DNA of 8,055 nt, from positions 1 through 8,055 of the forward strand of contig JAGLEK010000278.1 of assembly GCA_023145125.1 (NCBI GenBank), given 5' to 3'. Below, piece after piece: positions 7,547 to 8,055 of this stretch. Position 1 is the stretch's first letter. Each line of letters starts with the position of its first letter. Under the pieces are notes generated by a model. The model saw only the letters and a list, made by a program, of their open reading frames with translations. It was not told the DNA's origin and made no database searches. The DNA comes from Bacteroidales bacterium (GTDB lineage: Bacteria > Bacteroidota > Bacteroidia > Bacteroidales > B18-G4). The position numbers were made by a program, and so were the translations under genes.

Positions 7547-7627
7547 AATGTTGGGAGATTAGCTGCGGTGATCTCAGGGAAGTGAAAGGATAGGATGTTA
7601 TAATTTGTGGTGAAATACTTATCAAAT

Positions 7628-7702
7628 CCTCCCCCATATAATTATTGCCAGGTTTTACCGACAAGATCGCTATAAACCTCCCCTGAAATAATTGGGCAAT
7701 AA
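7628..7702. repeat. Nested inverted repeats with two imperfect direct copies
   Basis: TTATTGCC (7642-7649) pairs with GGCAATAA (7695-7702). Directly inside, AGGTTT (7650-7655) pairs with AAACCT (7674-7679), so the left strand of the helix is a continuous 14 bases while the right has a 15-base insertion. A CCTCCCC block followed by an AT-rich TAATT stretch occurs twice, from 7628 and from 7677, 49 bases apart. The fold could be a structured RNA, a small mobile-element remnant or a repeat unit. No protein-coding signal accompanies it. Confidence 0.5.
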
Positions 7703-7707
7703 AATTG

Positions 7708-7762
7708 GTCGTTTGTTTGGTTAAGTGTTCTCTTATCAATCACCCCAGTCGTTTATTTGGTT
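7708..7762. repeat. Two 15-bp direct repeats, 40-base period
   Basis: GTCGTTTGTTTGGTT at 7708-7722 and GTCGTTTATTTGGTT at 7748-7762 differ at one base and start exactly 40 bases apart. They follow the nested hairpin region closely. Two copies do not make a CRISPR array, and the repeats are too short for one. The bases between are unremarkable. They may be binding sites, or traces of a duplication at the boundary with the AT-rich segment to the right. Confidence 0.6.
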
Positions 7763-7918
7763 TTGACCTTTTTTCTAAATCAGTTCACTTTTTACTGAAA
7801 ATCTACATAGTTAGCGGTTTGTTGTTTTATTAATTTAACTTCTCTCGATTCTATAATTAAATCATATCAATATTTTCTTGTCCATATTTATCCTTATTCG
7901 ATTGTTCATTTTATCTTA
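7763..7918. other. AT-rich intergenic stretch without a supported gene
   Basis: This completes the roughly 490-base gene-free region after the secreted protein gene. It is strongly AT-rich, and stops are frequent in all frames I checked. TCAGT (7780-7784) and ACTGA (7794-7798) form a weak 5-bp stem with a T-rich loop, on the 3' side of the minus-strand gene ending at 7919 but 120 bases beyond it. I see no tRNA, no clear promoter and no short gene with a credible start. Confidence 0.5.
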
Positions 7919-8055
7919 TTATACTTCTTCAAACTCTTTTGGGTATTTAACTATTCCACTAATATTTTCAAGACTATTTTTTACTAATTCAATTCCCATA
8001 AACGCATTAGCAGGTACTTCAAAAGGAGGTTTTATATTCCATTTTTTTGTTGGAA
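7919..8055 (-). CDS. C-terminal end of an unidentified protein, 5' partial
   Basis: Read on the minus strand from base 8053, 44 sense codons run to a TAA at 7921-7919; the other two minus-strand frames stop within 12 codons of the edge. The visible peptide begins PTKKWNIKPPFEVPANAFMG and ends IVKYPKEFEEV. Its mix of charged, aromatic and Gly/Pro residues looks like a soluble protein's C-terminus: no membrane segment, no T9SS sorting signature. The start lies beyond the window. I do not recognise the family and assign no function. The surrounding DNA is far poorer in G+C than the genes to the left, which may point to separate acquisition. The alternative is a chance open frame in AT-rich DNA, though such DNA is usually rich in stops. 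Confidence 0.6.
   Translation of the reverse strand, partial: PTKKWNIKPPFEVPANAFMGIELVKNSLENISGIVKYPKEFEEV

Noticed and set aside
7555..7575. GAGAT / ATCTC stem as a terminator of the 5076-7430 gene
   Set aside because: Only 5 bp with an 11-base loop and no T-run; too weak to call.
7383..7739. Minus-strand 118-codon open frame
   Set aside because: It overlaps the end of the 5076-7430 gene, runs through the inverted and octamer repeats, and shows no domain-like pattern or promoter. Part of it is simply the repeat region translated.
7708..7762. Possible minimal CRISPR array
   Set aside because: Only two 15-base copies with one mismatch and one 25-base interval; no third repeat and no cas gene in the window.
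7810..7817. GTTAGCGG as a possible integron attC or recombination core
   Set aside because: It does not fit the GTTRRRY core strictly, no partner inverse core occurs nearby, and no integrase is present.

Overview
The window looks like a piece of chromosome (or metagenomic contig) from a member of the Bacteroidota, most likely an uncultured Bacteroidales/Marinilabiliales-type or related environmental lineage. Three clues support this. Three secreted proteins end in a type IX secretion system (T9SS) type A sorting domain (YPNP / KPNP entry motifs and a short C-terminal beta strand), and T9SS is essentially confined to this phylum. The partial gene at the left edge is a TPR - membrane helix - coiled coil - LuxR-like HTH regulator of a kind abundant in Bacteroidota. 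The best promoter-like site matches the Bacteroidota -33/-7 consensus (TTTG, then TAnnTTTG) rather than the E. coli one, and no start codon has an obvious Shine-Dalgarno sequence. Genus cannot be told from this sequence.

Layout from left to right. 1-930 (+) is the 3' part of the membrane regulator, open through the window edge. 931-1066 is an intergenic region with a dyad, an 11-bp-spaced direct repeat and a good Bacteroidota promoter. 1067-3391 (+) is a large secreted protein with an N-terminal propeller-like region, a PKD domain, four Cys-paired Ig/PKD-like modules and a T9SS sorting domain. A short convergent junction follows. 3447-4832 (-) is a secreted six-repeat NHL beta-propeller with a T9SS sorting domain. 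4833-5075 is the divergent intergenic region. 5076-7430 (+) is a third T9SS cargo protein with a large beta-rich domain of unnamed type, two Ig-like modules and the sorting domain. 7431-7918 holds no gene I can support, but is full of short repeats and inverted repeats: an 8-bp tandem array with an inverted partner, then nested hairpins and paired direct repeats. 7919-8055 (-) is the last 44 codons of an unidentified gene in markedly AT-rich DNA.

How it fits together: the three complete genes encode exported surface or extracellular proteins built from propellers and Ig/PKD modules, with no visible catalytic motif, so adhesion, binding or structural roles are most likely. All three signal peptides appear to leave glutamine as the mature N-terminus. 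The adjacent membrane-anchored HTH regulator could control one or more of them, but only proximity suggests this. I see no CRISPR array, tRNA, rRNA, transposase or recognisable defence system. The least explained part is the repeat-rich, compositionally shifting segment from about 7435 to the right edge.
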